A stretch of 64,000 bases of DNA from JAEYZM01 sp943372195. Lineage in GTDB: Bacteria > Bacteroidota > Bacteroidia > Sphingobacteriales > Sphingobacteriaceae. The position numbers and the translations under genes are program-made. The notes below the pieces were generated by a model. The model made no database searches and was not told where the DNA came from. It saw nothing but the letters and a program-made list of their open reading frames with translations. Positions 8,723-17,812 of this stretch are shown here, one piece after another (positions within the stretch are counted from its first letter, which is position 1; every line of letters begins with the position of its first letter). The stretch spans positions 29,398 to 93,397 of the forward strand of contig CALRXS010000013.1 of assembly GCA_943372195.1 (NCBI GenBank), given 5' to 3'.

Positions 8723-10377
8723 ATTTTATAATAGAAATTAGTTTTATCAGGTTCTACATCTTCGATTTTACTTTTTGTATAAATCAATGTTTGCTTTTCA
8801 TTTTTTACAAGAATTCTTTCGCTTTTACCTCGAACTGTAATTTCTATTGGCATCTCAAAATCTTTGACATCCGTCAGCCAATTATACTCAATTATTAAAT
8901 TTTCATTTTCAACTCTACTGTTCCAAACCAACTCTGGTATTGAAGGGTATTTTAAATATTGATCAAATAACTTATTCAACTGCATGCCTGATTTATTATT
9001 CATAAAGTTTAATACATCTTTAGTGTTTAAATTTTTATGTTTATATGTTACTTGTAAATCGTAAATAATTGACCACCATAATTCATCATTATTAATAACT
9101 GACCTTAGTGTATGTAAGAATTGAGCACCTTTAGGGTACATATCTCCACTGCCTTCTTCATTTACTCCATAAGGGCCAATTATTGGTTCTTTATTTTGAA
9201 TACCATTTCTAATTCCCTTAAGGTATTTTATTGCACTTTCTTTGCCATATAATTCTTCTAAATAAACCACTTCTGAGTATTGACCGAATCCCTCATGAAT
9301 CCACATATCTGCAATGTCATATGTGGTTAATGAATTACCCCACCACTCATGTGCAGTTTCATGTATAATGATATAATCAAATTTTAAACCTTCACCAGAA
9401 CCTGAAAGATCAAATCCCATATAACCATTTTTATATGCATTGCCATAGGCTACGCAACTTTGATGTTCCATGCCTAAGTAAGGTGTTTCAACTAATTTAT
9501 AGCCGTCTTTATAAAATGGGTATGGAGAAAACCTTTTTTCAAAAGCATCAAGCATAGGCTTAACCTGTTCAAACTGCTTACGTGCTTTTATCTCGTTATC
9601 TTTTAATACATAATAATCAAGTGTTAAAACTTCTGAATTTATTTTACTTGTGTAACTGTCTGTCCAATGAAAATAATCAGCAATATTTATACTCACATTA
9701 TAATTATTAATTGGATGATTTACTTTCCATACTCTTTTTGTATATCCATTGTTTAAATCAGTTTTAGATACTAGTCTACCATTTGAAACTTCTTCTAAAT
9801 CTGTAGGTGATGTAACTCTTATTTCCATACTGTCTGGCTCGTCACTCTGATGATCTTTATTTGGCCACCATAAACTTGCGCCAGTACCTTGGCAAGCTAC
9901 TCCAACCCATGGTTTACCGTTTTTATCTTTTTTAAATACTAACCCACCATCCCATGGTGCTCGTTTAGCAATTGTTGGATTACCCTCATAGTATATTATA
10001 ATTGAATGCTTAGTTCCTTTTTTTAATACTTCAGGGAAATTTACAAACACAGCATTAAACTCTCTTGTAAATTTCAATTTTTTATTATTCCATTCTACCT
10101 TATTCACTTTCATGTTTTCAAATAAATCAAATTGCAAAACAGGAAGATCATTTTTAACTTCAAAAGAAATTTGATTAGAGCCTTTTATATATTTTTTCTC
10201 AATATCAATTTTAATATCGAGTAAGTAATGTTTAACATCATAATTCACTCTTTCATTTGAGAGAAATCCTCGTAGTGTATCTTTTCTACTGAAAGATTTT
10301 TTGCCATCCATTAATTGCGCATTTGCGGTTAATAAGAAATGACTAAACACAAGAAGTACTAGTGTAAATTTTTTCAT
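8707..10377 (-). CDS. M1 family metallopeptidase, exported
   Basis: This is a 556-residue gluzincin aminopeptidase-like protein with a signal peptide ending near 'LLTANAQ' (residue 21). The zinc site is H339-E340-x-x-H343 with Glu362 eighteen residues on ('HETAHEWWGNS', 'WIHEGFGQYSE'). The substrate-recognition motif GxMEN is represented by 'LGMEHQSCVAYGN'. It is shorter than full M1 aminopeptidases (about 850 residues), consistent with the compact catalytic-core subclass common in Bacteroidota. Its likely role is trimming peptides in the periplasm. It lies 8 bases downstream of the Nudix gene on the same strand. Confidence 0.92.
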   Translation of the reverse strand: MKKFTLVLLVFSHFLLTANAQLMDGKKSFSRKDTLRGFLSNERVNYDVKHYLLDIKIDIEKKYIKGSNQISFEVKNDLPVLQFDLFENMKVNKVEWNNKKLKFTREFNAVFVNFPEVLKKGTKHSIIIYYEGNPTIAKRAPWDGGLVFKKDKNGKPWVGVACQGTGASLWWPNKDHQSDEPDSMEIRVTSPTDLEEVSNGRLVSKTDLNNGYTKRVWKVNHPINNYNVSINIADYFHWTDSYTSKINSEVLTLDYYVLKDNEIKARKQFEQVKPMLDAFEKRFSPYPFYKDGYKLVETPYLGMEHQSCVAYGNAYKNGYMGFDLSGSGEGLKFDYIIIHETAHEWWGNSLTTYDIADMWIHEGFGQYSEVVYLEELYGKESAIKYLKGIRNGIQNKEPIIGPYGVNEEGSGDMYPKGAQFLHTLRSVINNDELWWSIIYDLQVTYKHKNLNTKDVLNFMNNKSGMQLNKLFDQYLKYPSIPELVWNSRVENENLIIEYNWLTDVKDFEMPIEITVRGKSERILVKNEKQTLIYTKSKIEDVEPDKTNFYYKIKKGA

Positions 10378-10385
10378 AATTAAAT

Positions 10386-10937
10386 TTAAGAAGAGTTTCT
10401 TATTAATTGAAATTTTAACAATGCTGCAACAGTCATTGCATCTGTTATTTCTCCATCCATTACCATTTTAAGTGCTTCATCAAAACGGATTTTTTTTACT
10501 TCTAGTTGTTCGGTTTCTTCTGGCTCTGCTTCAAATTGCTCTAATTCTTCTGCCACGTAAATAATAGCAAGCTCATCAGATACTGAATTTGAAAGATGCA
10601 TTTCCATTAGTTTGGTCCATTTATTTGCTTTTAGTCCGGTTTCTTCTAAAAGCTCTCTCTTGGCAGAATCTAAGGAGTCAACACCTAATTTACCACCCCC
10701 TTCAGGTATTTCCCAACTGTAAACATCCAGAGGAAATCTATATTGGCCTATTAAAATAATCTCGTCATTATTATTTATGGGGATAATACCTATTGCTAAG
10801 TTTTTAAAATGTACTTTACCGTATATGCCTCTGCCACCATTCGGATTTATGACTTGATATTCTGTTAGGTTTATCCATGGGTTATCGTACTTCTCTTCTG
10901 AAGAGATAATCGTCCAGGGGTTCATTTCTTTCTTCAT
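10386..10937 (-). CDS. Nudix hydrolase, ADP-ribose pyrophosphatase type
   Basis: The 183-residue protein carries the Nudix core 'RELLEETGL' at residues 94-102, with the catalytic glutamates Glu98 and Glu99. It also has the 'GQYRFPLDVYSWEIPEGG' segment usual in ADP-ribose pyrophosphatase-like members. The position of the first conserved glutamate in the GX5E part is Val86, an uncommon substitution. The substrate is therefore only inferred to be a nucleoside diphosphate sugar. It is upstream of and probably co-transcribed with the M1 peptidase, and divergent from the DUF5686 gene across a 74-base gap. Confidence 0.9.
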   Translation of the reverse strand: MKKEMNPWTIISSEEKYDNPWINLTEYQVINPNGGRGIYGKVHFKNLAIGIIPINNNDEIILIGQYRFPLDVYSWEIPEGGGKLGVDSLDSAKRELLEETGLKANKWTKLMEMHLSNSVSDELAIIYVAEELEQFEAEPEETEQLEVKKIRFDEALKMVMDGEITDAMTVAALLKFQLIRNSS

Positions 10938-11011
10938 AAAATCTTTGTTACCTTAATGTACTAAAGTACTTAATTGATATTATTTATTTTCCTTTGAGTA
11001 AACTATTATTT

Positions 11012-13516
11012 ATGAAAAAAATTTACTTCACATTTATTATCATATTTTTTACCGCTAATGTACATGCTCAGAACTTTTTGTATTCAGGTAAGGTATTAGA
11101 TAGTAAAACGAAAAAGGGACTAGCTTTTGTATCTATATTAGTTTTAGGTGAACAAAAAGGTGTACAAACAGATATTGACGGTAAGTTTAAGATATATGCT
11201 AATAAACCTACAAATAAATTCAGATTACAATATGTAGGTTATGAAATGAAAGACATTGATCTAAGTTCGGGAGAAGATTTAGTTATTTTATTAAAAGAAA
11301 GAGAAAACAAAATCAAAGAAGTTGTAGTATTTGCAGGTGAAAACCCTGCACATAGAATAATCAATAAAGCAATAGATAACAAAGACAAAAACAATCCCGA
11401 GAAATTAAATTCATTTAAGTACATGTCGTACAATAAATTTTATTTTACTGGAAAGAAAGATAGTTTAGTTGCATCTAGAATTGATAGTTTCTCAGAAAAT
11501 TCTAATTCAATGAAAGAATTAAAATTGAAAGATTCTGTAGCATATGTTAAAAAATTAGATTCAATTTCTTTAGCTAATAAAAAGAGACTTGAGAAATCAG
11601 ATTCATTATTTAATACGCAGTATTTGTTTTTAACAGAGACAGTAACAGAAAGAAGTTATTTGAGGCCAGAGAAAACGAAGGAGAAGATTAAGGCATTAAA
11701 AGTATCTGGACTTAAAAATCCGCAGTTTGTGCTAATAGCTTCACAGTTTCAATCTTTTTCATTCTATAAAGATTATTTAAAAATTCTCGATAAAAATTAT
11801 TTAAGTCCGCTCGCGACCGGCAGCACCACAAAATATTTCTTCAACATAGAAGATACGTTATACAAAGCAAATGATTCAATATTTGTCATAAGCTTTAGGC
11901 CGATGAAGGGTAAGTATTTTGACGGATTAAAGGGATTACTTTACATAAACACAGATGGTTTTGCAATTCAAAACGTAATTGCAGAGCCTTCAAAATCTTC
12001 ATACTTCAATATTAAAATTCAGCAGCAATACGAAAAAATTGAAGGAGCTTGGTTCCCTATGCAATTGAATACTGATTTAGATTTTGGGAGGTCTATTCAA
12101 ATTAATGATCGAACGATGTTTGCTGTTGGTAGAACTTATATTAAAGATCTTGAAATAAATATTGATGAGAAGAAGAAAAATTTCAATGGTATTGTATTAG
12201 ACTATGATAATAAATCAATAAAAAATAACAGTGACAGTCTCTTTAATAAATATAGAGTTGATACTTTGAATGTATTAGAAAAAAATACGTATAGAGTAAT
12301 TGACAGCATTGGTAAAGCTGAGAAATTAGATGACAAAATTAAGTATGCTACAATTTTAGCAAAAGGAAGTTTACCTGTAGGTAAATATTTTCAAATAGAT
12401 TTAAAGAGAATTCTAAGTGGCTTTAATGATTTTGAGGGAGTTCGATTAGGTATGGGTGTAAGTACATCCGAAAAACTTAGTAAAAGATTTTCTCTTGCAA
12501 CCTACTTTGCATGGGGTACAAAAGATAATAAGTTTAAATATGGTGCTAGTATAGATGTGCCTATATATAATGAAAGAGATATTCGTTGGTCAACTTCATA
12601 TATATATGATGTGATTGAATCTGGTTCTGTAAATTTCAAGGGTGATAAATTAAATTTCAATGACACATATAGAAATTTAATTGTAAACAATATGGATTTT
12701 CAAAGAGGTTTTGAAACGAGTTTAAGTTTAAGATCACAGAAATATGTATTACATCATTTTTATGCATCACAGTATAGAAGAAATGTTACGAACACATATA
12801 CATATTCAAATGATAATAATATTTTCTCTAACACATTTGATATAAGAGAAATTGGTATAAGTACAAGATGGGCATACGGTGAAGAATTTATGAGACAAGC
12901 AGGGCAACGTATTTCTATCGGAACAAATTACCCTGTTGTATTTTTAAAGATTTCATACAACGAAGGTTTATCAAGTAATTTTACAGAATCATTTTTAAAA
13001 TATGATTTAAAGATAAATAAGGCATTTACAATAAGAAACATTGGCAAGTCAAGTTTTCAGGTTAATGCTGGTTTTATTGATGGTAATGTTCCATATCCTT
13101 TTGCATATAATGGTAGAGCGAATTACAATGGAAGTTTTAGCTTATCATCACAAGGCTACTTTGAGACAATGCTTATGAATGAGTTCTTGTCTTCAAAATA
13201 TGCGGCAATTTTTTACAGACATGATTTTGGTAAGTTGTTATATCAGTCAAAATATATAAAACCTGGCGTAGCCATTTCGAGTGCTGCTGGCTGGGGAGAA
13301 TTAAATAATTCAATACAACATAATGGTATTGTTTTCAAAACAATGGAGAAAGGTTACTATGAAAGCGGATTAATTATAAGTGATATTTTATCTTTGAAGA
13401 CTAATCTTTACAATATGGGTTTTGGTGCTGGGGTATATTATAGATATGGACCGTATAAAAATACAATTGAAAAAGATAACTTAGCATATAAATTAAACTT
13501 TAGTATTTCATTTTAA
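11012..13516 (+). CDS. DUF5686 outer-membrane protein with carboxypeptidase-like regulatory domain
   Basis: The 834-residue protein has a signal peptide (residues 1-20, ending 'NVHAQ'). A CarboxypepD_reg-like beta-sandwich follows at about residues 24-100 ('GKVLDSKTKKGLAFVSILV'). The long DUF5686 region has a beta-rich C-terminal half ending in 'YKLNFSISF', as expected of an outer-membrane barrel. The function of DUF5686 is unknown. The ATG at 11012 starts a clean signal peptide, so the upstream in-frame TTG at 10994 is rejected. The stop overlaps the start of a 39-residue gene. Confidence 0.87.
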   Translation: MKKIYFTFIIIFFTANVHAQNFLYSGKVLDSKTKKGLAFVSILVLGEQKGVQTDIDGKFKIYANKPTNKFRLQYVGYEMKDIDLSSGEDLVILLKERENKIKEVVVFAGENPAHRIINKAIDNKDKNNPEKLNSFKYMSYNKFYFTGKKDSLVASRIDSFSENSNSMKELKLKDSVAYVKKLDSISLANKKRLEKSDSLFNTQYLFLTETVTERSYLRPEKTKEKIKALKVSGLKNPQFVLIASQFQSFSFYKDYLKILDKNYLSPLATGSTTKYFFNIEDTLYKANDSIFVISFRPMKGKYFDGLKGLLYINTDGFAIQNVIAEPSKSSYFNIKIQQQYEKIEGAWFPMQLNTDLDFGRSIQINDRTMFAVGRTYIKDLEINIDEKKKNFNGIVLDYDNKSIKNNSDSLFNKYRVDTLNVLEKNTYRVIDSIGKAEKLDDKIKYATILAKGSLPVGKYFQIDLKRILSGFNDFEGVRLGMGVSTSEKLSKRFSLATYFAWGTKDNKFKYGASIDVPIYNERDIRWSTSYIYDVIESGSVNFKGDKLNFNDTYRNLIVNNMDFQRGFETSLSLRSQKYVLHHFYASQYRRNVTNTYTYSNDNNIFSNTFDIREIGISTRWAYGEEFMRQAGQRISIGTNYPVVFLKISYNEGLSSNFTESFLKYDLKINKAFTIRNIGKSSFQVNAGFIDGNVPYPFAYNGRANYNGSFSLSSQGYFETMLMNEFLSSKYAAIFYRHDFGKLLYQSKYIKPGVAISSAAGWGELNNSIQHNGIVFKTMEKGYYESGLIISDILSLKTNLYNMGFGAGVYYRYGPYKNTIEKDNLAYKLNFSISF

Positions 13517-13635
13517 TGAACGACAATAAGAAAAAATGGTTGAAAAGAATTGGTGTGGTAGGTTTTCTATTCTTTCTGGTAAAAGGCTTGGCCTGGATTG
13601 TCGTGTTTGTAATTGCCTATAAAGGATGTCGATAA
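13516..13635 (+). CDS. 39-residue single-TM small protein
   Basis: ATG at 13516 overlaps the TAA of the upstream gene by one base. The 39-residue product has a lysine-rich start ('MNDNKKKWLKRIG') followed by one hydrophobic helix ('VVGFLFFLVKGLAWIVVFVI') and a short 'AYKGCR' tail. Similar tiny membrane proteins seem to occur in other Bacteroidota, though I cannot search for them here. The overlapping start and a 15-base gap to the S9 peptidase argue for real, coupled translation. Function unknown. Confidence 0.65.
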   Translation: MNDNKKKWLKRIGVVGFLFFLVKGLAWIVVFVIAYKGCR

Positions 13636-13650
13636 TATAAAATTCAAACA

Positions 13651-15690
13651 ATGAGAAAATTACTATTAATTGCATTTACTATGAGCAGCATGTTTGCTTA
13701 CGCTCAAAATACAATGCAAGCAGAAACATTATGGAAATTTGGTAGAGTATCTGAACCCAAAGTTTCGCCAAATGGCAAGTCAATTGTTTACAACATAACC
13801 AGATACAATATTTCTGAAAACAAAGGAAACAATGATTTATGGTTAGTTGATATTAATGGAAAAGATGCAATACAATTAACCAGCACTCCTTTTTCAGAGT
13901 CAAATGCTAGATGGAGACCTGATGGTAAAAAGATTGGTTTTTTAAGCACAGAAAGTGGCAGTTCTCAATTATGGGAAATGAATGCTGATGGTACAGAAAA
14001 AAAACAGATAAGCAATTTTGAAGGTGGTATATATAATTTTAATTACTCACCTACGATGAAACATATTTACTTCAGCCAAGAAGTTGAAATTGATATGTCA
14101 TTAAAAAAGAGATACCCAGATTTGCCAAAAGCAAACGCTTTGATGTATGATGAATTGATGATGAGACATTGGAATCAATGGGAAGATGGAGCATATTCAC
14201 ATGTTATGTATAGTAGCTATGATGCGGGTGTATTAGGTAAGGCGATAGATATTATGCCTAATGAGAGATTTGATGCACCTACAATGCCTTTCGGAGGCGA
14301 AGAGCAAATAAACTGGAGTGCTGACGGTAAGACTATAGCATATACATGCAAAAAAGAAGTAGGCGCAGCGTATGCGGTGAGTACAAACACGGAAATATAT
14401 TTATACAATATAGAAACTGGAAATACAGTAAATATATCTCAACCTAATAAGGGTTATGATGTTGAACCCAGATTTTCTCCAGACGGGAAACAAATTGCAT
14501 GGTTGAGTATGGAGAGAGCAGGATTTGAAGCAGATAAAAATAGAATATTTGTGATGGATTTAGCTACGAAAGTAATTACAGACATTACTAAGCCAATTGA
14601 TCAAAGCGCTGATAATATATTATGGTCTAAAGATTCTAAAACTATTTATTTTACATCATGTGTAGATGCAGTTCATCAATTATATTCATACAACTTAGTA
14701 GCTAAAAAAGATCCTTTAAGAAAAATCACAAATGGCCTAAGTGATTTGGGTAGTATAGATTTAAGTTTTGATGGTAAAGTTTCAAATATTATTGCTACTA
14801 GAGTAAATATAAGTACGCCGACAGAAATTTACAGAGTAGAAATTTCTAAAGGTAATTTATACAAAGTTACCAGCACTAATGATGATGTATTAAATAAATT
14901 AGAATTGGGCAAGGTTGAAAAAAGAATGGTAGAAACTACCGACGAAAAAGAAATGTTGGTTTGGGTAATTTACCCACCAAATTTTGATAAAAGCAAAAAA
15001 TATCCAAGTTTATTAGTTTGCCAAGGTGGACCTCAAAGCACCGTAAGTCAAAATTTTTCATACAGATGGAATTTTCAATTAATGGCAGCGCAAGGTTATA
15101 TAGTTATAGCTCCGAATAGAAGAGGCTTGCCATCTTTTGGGCAGGAATGGAATGATCAGATAAGTGGAGATTGGGGCGGACAAGCGATGAAAGATTTACT
15201 ATCGGCAGTAGATGATGTGAGTAAAGAAGAATACATCGATAAAGACAGAAGAGCTGCTGTTGGTGCGAGTTATGGAGGCTATTCAGTTTATTGGTTAGCG
15301 GGTCATCATCAAAATAGATTCAAATCATTTATTGCACACTGTGGTGTTTTTAATTTAGAAAGCATGTACGGTTCAACTGAAGAAATATTTTTTGTGAATC
15401 ACGATCTAGAAGGTGCATATTGGAAAACACCAAGTCCGAAATCTTATGAATTATTTTCACCACATAAGTTTGTGAAAAATTGGAACACACCAATTTTAGT
15501 AATTCATAACGATAAAGATTTTAGAGTACCATTGGGTGAAGGTTTGCAGGCCTTTAGTGCTGCACAATTACAAGGTATAAAAAGTAGATTTTTATATTTC
15601 TCTGATGAAGGCCATTGGGTTACTAAACCTCAAAACAGTTTGTTATGGCAAAGAGAATTTTATAGATGGTTAGATGAAACAATGAAATAA
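13651..15690 (+). CDS. S9 family peptidase (prolyl oligopeptidase-like), exported
   Basis: The 679-residue protein has a signal peptide ending 'MFAYAQ' (about residue 19). A beta-propeller follows with WD40-like/TolB repeats such as 'PKVSPNGKSIVYN' and 'PRFSPDGKQIAW'. The C-terminal alpha/beta-hydrolase has a catalytic triad inferred as Ser540 ('GASYGGY'), Asp623 ('DKDFRVP') and His655 ('DEGHW'). It is predicted to cleave short peptides in the periplasm, like acylaminoacyl or dipeptidyl peptidases. It follows the DUF5686 and 39-residue genes in one transcription unit ended by a strong terminator. Confidence 0.93.
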   Translation: MRKLLLIAFTMSSMFAYAQNTMQAETLWKFGRVSEPKVSPNGKSIVYNITRYNISENKGNNDLWLVDINGKDAIQLTSTPFSESNARWRPDGKKIGFLSTESGSSQLWEMNADGTEKKQISNFEGGIYNFNYSPTMKHIYFSQEVEIDMSLKKRYPDLPKANALMYDELMMRHWNQWEDGAYSHVMYSSYDAGVLGKAIDIMPNERFDAPTMPFGGEEQINWSADGKTIAYTCKKEVGAAYAVSTNTEIYLYNIETGNTVNISQPNKGYDVEPRFSPDGKQIAWLSMERAGFEADKNRIFVMDLATKVITDITKPIDQSADNILWSKDSKTIYFTSCVDAVHQLYSYNLVAKKDPLRKITNGLSDLGSIDLSFDGKVSNIIATRVNISTPTEIYRVEISKGNLYKVTSTNDDVLNKLELGKVEKRMVETTDEKEMLVWVIYPPNFDKSKKYPSLLVCQGGPQSTVSQNFSYRWNFQLMAAQGYIVIAPNRRGLPSFGQEWNDQISGDWGGQAMKDLLSAVDDVSKEEYIDKDRRAAVGASYGGYSVYWLAGHHQNRFKSFIAHCGVFNLESMYGSTEEIFFVNHDLEGAYWKTPSPKSYELFSPHKFVKNWNTPILVIHNDKDFRVPLGEGLQAFSAAQLQGIKSRFLYFSDEGHWVTKPQNSLLWQREFYRWLDETMK

Positions 15691-15723
15691 AAAAAGGCCT
15701 CGAAATTTTCGAGGCCTTTTTTT
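15691..15723. terminator. Bidirectional intrinsic terminator
   Basis: The stem AAAAAGGCCTCGAAA / TTTTCGAGGCCTTTTT lies between the convergent S9 peptidase and DUF3332 genes. Confidence 0.92.
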
Positions 15724-15725
15724 AT

Positions 15726-16244
15726 TTAGTTTATCTCAGACAAACTTTTTTGTACAACACCTTTCGGACTTGTAAAGGAAACTTTAGATCCGTCTATATC
15801 AATGATTTTTTGTGAACCATTTTCATTTGTCATTGTCCAAGTTTGAGAAGTCACATCAAATGTTAAGTCTGTTGCTTTACCTTTATTTACACCTTCTAAT
15901 GGAACAATGTTAAAGTTGTTTTTTGTGGCAGTGATTTGGTATTTTGAACCTTTGTAGTTAACAACTCTTTGTTCAATCTCTCCATCTGCCATTGCTAATG
16001 GATTTGAGCCTGTCCAGAATTCAATTAAATTTAAAATTACTGTATCAATAAAACCAGCAATACCATATACAGGTACTATGTTCATTGCATAAAATACAAT
16101 TGTTTTAACAAAATTATTACCTAAACTATCATTAAAGGTATAAACTTTACGAGTTAAGGCGAATTCTCCAAAACAGCCAGTAGAGCTAATACTGAAAACT
16201 GCAAGCATACCAATTGCTGTAGATTTTAAAATTAATTTTTTCAT
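15726..16244 (-). CDS. DUF3332 family lipoprotein
   Basis: The 172-residue protein has an N-terminal signal ending in Cys24 ('SISSTGCFGEF'), which suggests a lipoprotein. The segment 'CFGEFALTRKVYTFND' and a following hydrophobic stretch are typical of DUF3332. The C-terminal part is beta-rich and may be a small lipocalin-like sheet. The biological role of the family is unknown. It lies downstream of metK on the same strand but is separated from it by an intrinsic terminator. Confidence 0.8.
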   Translation of the reverse strand: MKKLILKSTAIGMLAVFSISSTGCFGEFALTRKVYTFNDSLGNNFVKTIVFYAMNIVPVYGIAGFIDTVILNLIEFWTGSNPLAMADGEIEQRVVNYKGSKYQITATKNNFNIVPLEGVNKGKATDLTFDVTSQTWTMTNENGSQKIIDIDGSKVSFTSPKGVVQKSLSEIN

Positions 16245-16291
16245 AATGTGTGTTTTTAAGTTTAATAAAACAATATACTAAAAAAATAAAT

Positions 16292-16325
16292 AAAAAAACC
16301 CCCTAAAATTTTTAGGGGGTTTTTC
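16292..16325 (-). terminator. Intrinsic terminator of metK
   Basis: On the minus strand the sequence gives the stem ACCCCCTAAA / TTTAGGGGGT followed by a T-run, 19 bases after the metK stop. Confidence 0.88.
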
Positions 16326-16343
16326 AATTGATTAATTTAATAT

Positions 16344-17597
16344 TTATTTAATCTTAAATTCTTTTCTGATTTTATCAGTGTAGTCTAATTTTTCCCAAGT
16401 GAATAATTCTACTTTAACTTTTTTCACTTTACCATCAGGTGTAGAAAAGGTTTTAGTTACCACTTCATTCTTACGACCCATGTGACCATAAGCAGCAGTT
16501 TCAGAATAGATAGGGTTTCTTAATTTTAACCTTTGTTCGATTGCATATGGGCGCATATCGAAGATTTTTTCAATCTTCCTAGCGATATCACCATCACTCA
16601 TTTTAACTTTTGCAGTACCATTTGTGTTGATGTATATACCCATAGGTTGAGCAACTCCGATTGCATATGAAACTTGTACTAGTACTTCATCACATAAACC
16701 AGCTGCTACCATGTTCTTTGCTATATGGCGAGTTGCATAAGCTGCAGAACGGTCAACTTTTGAAGGATCTTTACCAGAGAATGCACCACCACCATGAGCA
16801 CCCTTACCACCATACGTATCAACAATGATCTTACGACCTGTTAATCCCGTATCACCATGTGGTCCGCCGATTACAAATTTGCCAGTAGGATTGATATGAT
16901 ACTTGATTTTATCGTTGAATAATTTTTTATATTTCGGGTATTTTTTCATGACACGAGGAATCAAAACTTTAATCATATCAGCTTTGATTTTCTCTAACAT
17001 CTTCTTTTCAGAATCGAAGTCATCATGTTGAGTTGAAATAACTATTGAATCAATTCTTACCGGGCGATTGTTATCATCGTATTCAAGAGTAACCTGTGAT
17101 TTAGCATCAGGTCTTAAATATTTAATTTCTTTGTTTTCTCTCCTTATAGCAGCAAGCTCTAATAATAAAGTATGTGCTAAATTAAGAGCTAATGGCATAT
17201 AGTCATCAGTTTCGTTAGTTGCATAACCAAACATCATACCTTGGTCACCAGCACCTTGATCTTCTTTCTTCTTACGCTCAACACCTTGGTTAATATCTGC
17301 TGATTGTTCATGAATTGCAGATAATATACCACAAGAGTTAGCTTCGAACATATACTCTGATTTAGTATATCCGATTTTTCTAATAACACCTCTTGCAATT
17401 TCTTGAACATCTAAATAAGCTTTAGACTTAACTTCACCTGCTAAAACAACTTGGCCAGTAGTTACCAATGTTTCGCAAGCTACTTTTGAAGATGCATCAA
17501 ATGCTAAAAAGTTATCAATTAACGCATCAGAAATTTGATCGGCTACCTTATCTGGGTGCCCTTCTGAAACAGATTCAGATGTAAATAAATACGACAT
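16344..17597 (-). CDS. metK: S-adenosylmethionine synthetase
   Basis: The enzyme makes SAM from methionine and ATP. Family signatures are 'SEGHPDKVADQISDALID' at the N-terminus, 'GAGDQGMMFGYATNE' near residue 125 and 'GGAFSGKDPSKVDRSAAY' near residue 265. At 417 residues it is slightly longer than the roughly 385 of E. coli, as in other Bacteroidota. It is monocistronic, with a terminator downstream and a TAnnTTTG box about 55 bases upstream. I saw no convincing SAM riboswitch in its leader. Confidence 0.97.
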   Translation of the reverse strand: MSYLFTSESVSEGHPDKVADQISDALIDNFLAFDASSKVACETLVTTGQVVLAGEVKSKAYLDVQEIARGVIRKIGYTKSEYMFEANSCGILSAIHEQSADINQGVERKKKEDQGAGDQGMMFGYATNETDDYMPLALNLAHTLLLELAAIRRENKEIKYLRPDAKSQVTLEYDDNNRPVRIDSIVISTQHDDFDSEKKMLEKIKADMIKVLIPRVMKKYPKYKKLFNDKIKYHINPTGKFVIGGPHGDTGLTGRKIIVDTYGGKGAHGGGAFSGKDPSKVDRSAAYATRHIAKNMVAAGLCDEVLVQVSYAIGVAQPMGIYINTNGTAKVKMSDGDIARKIEKIFDMRPYAIEQRLKLRNPIYSETAAYGHMGRKNEVVTKTFSTPDGKVKKVKVELFTWEKLDYTDKIRKEFKIK

Positions 17598-17652
17598 AGT
17601 TTAAAAAATGTTTTCTAAGTTAATTCAAACATGTTGGAAGAAAGGGGGATTG

Positions 17653-17660
17653 CAAATGTA
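17653..17660 (-). promoter_or_regulatory. Putative -7 box (TACATTTG) for metK
   Basis: On the minus strand TACATTTG matches TAnnTTTG, 55 bases before the metK ATG. The rest of the 215-base gap up to 17812 is AT-rich and shows nothing else I can name. Confidence 0.45.
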
Positions 17661-17812
17661 TGCTTTAGCCTTTTTTTTAAAGTGGTTGCAATCGACGCAA
17701 ATCAATCCACATGAATGAGTGACAAAAATAGAATAATTTTTTTCATATTCAGTTAATATTCAATAAAAATGAAATAATATTCCCTTAATATTGTGCTTTT
17801 AAATAACAGATA

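Noticed and set aside
17598..17812. Possible SAM riboswitch upstream of metK
   Set aside because: Apart from a promoter-like box, I could not fold a convincing riboswitch core, and the leader is short and AT-rich.
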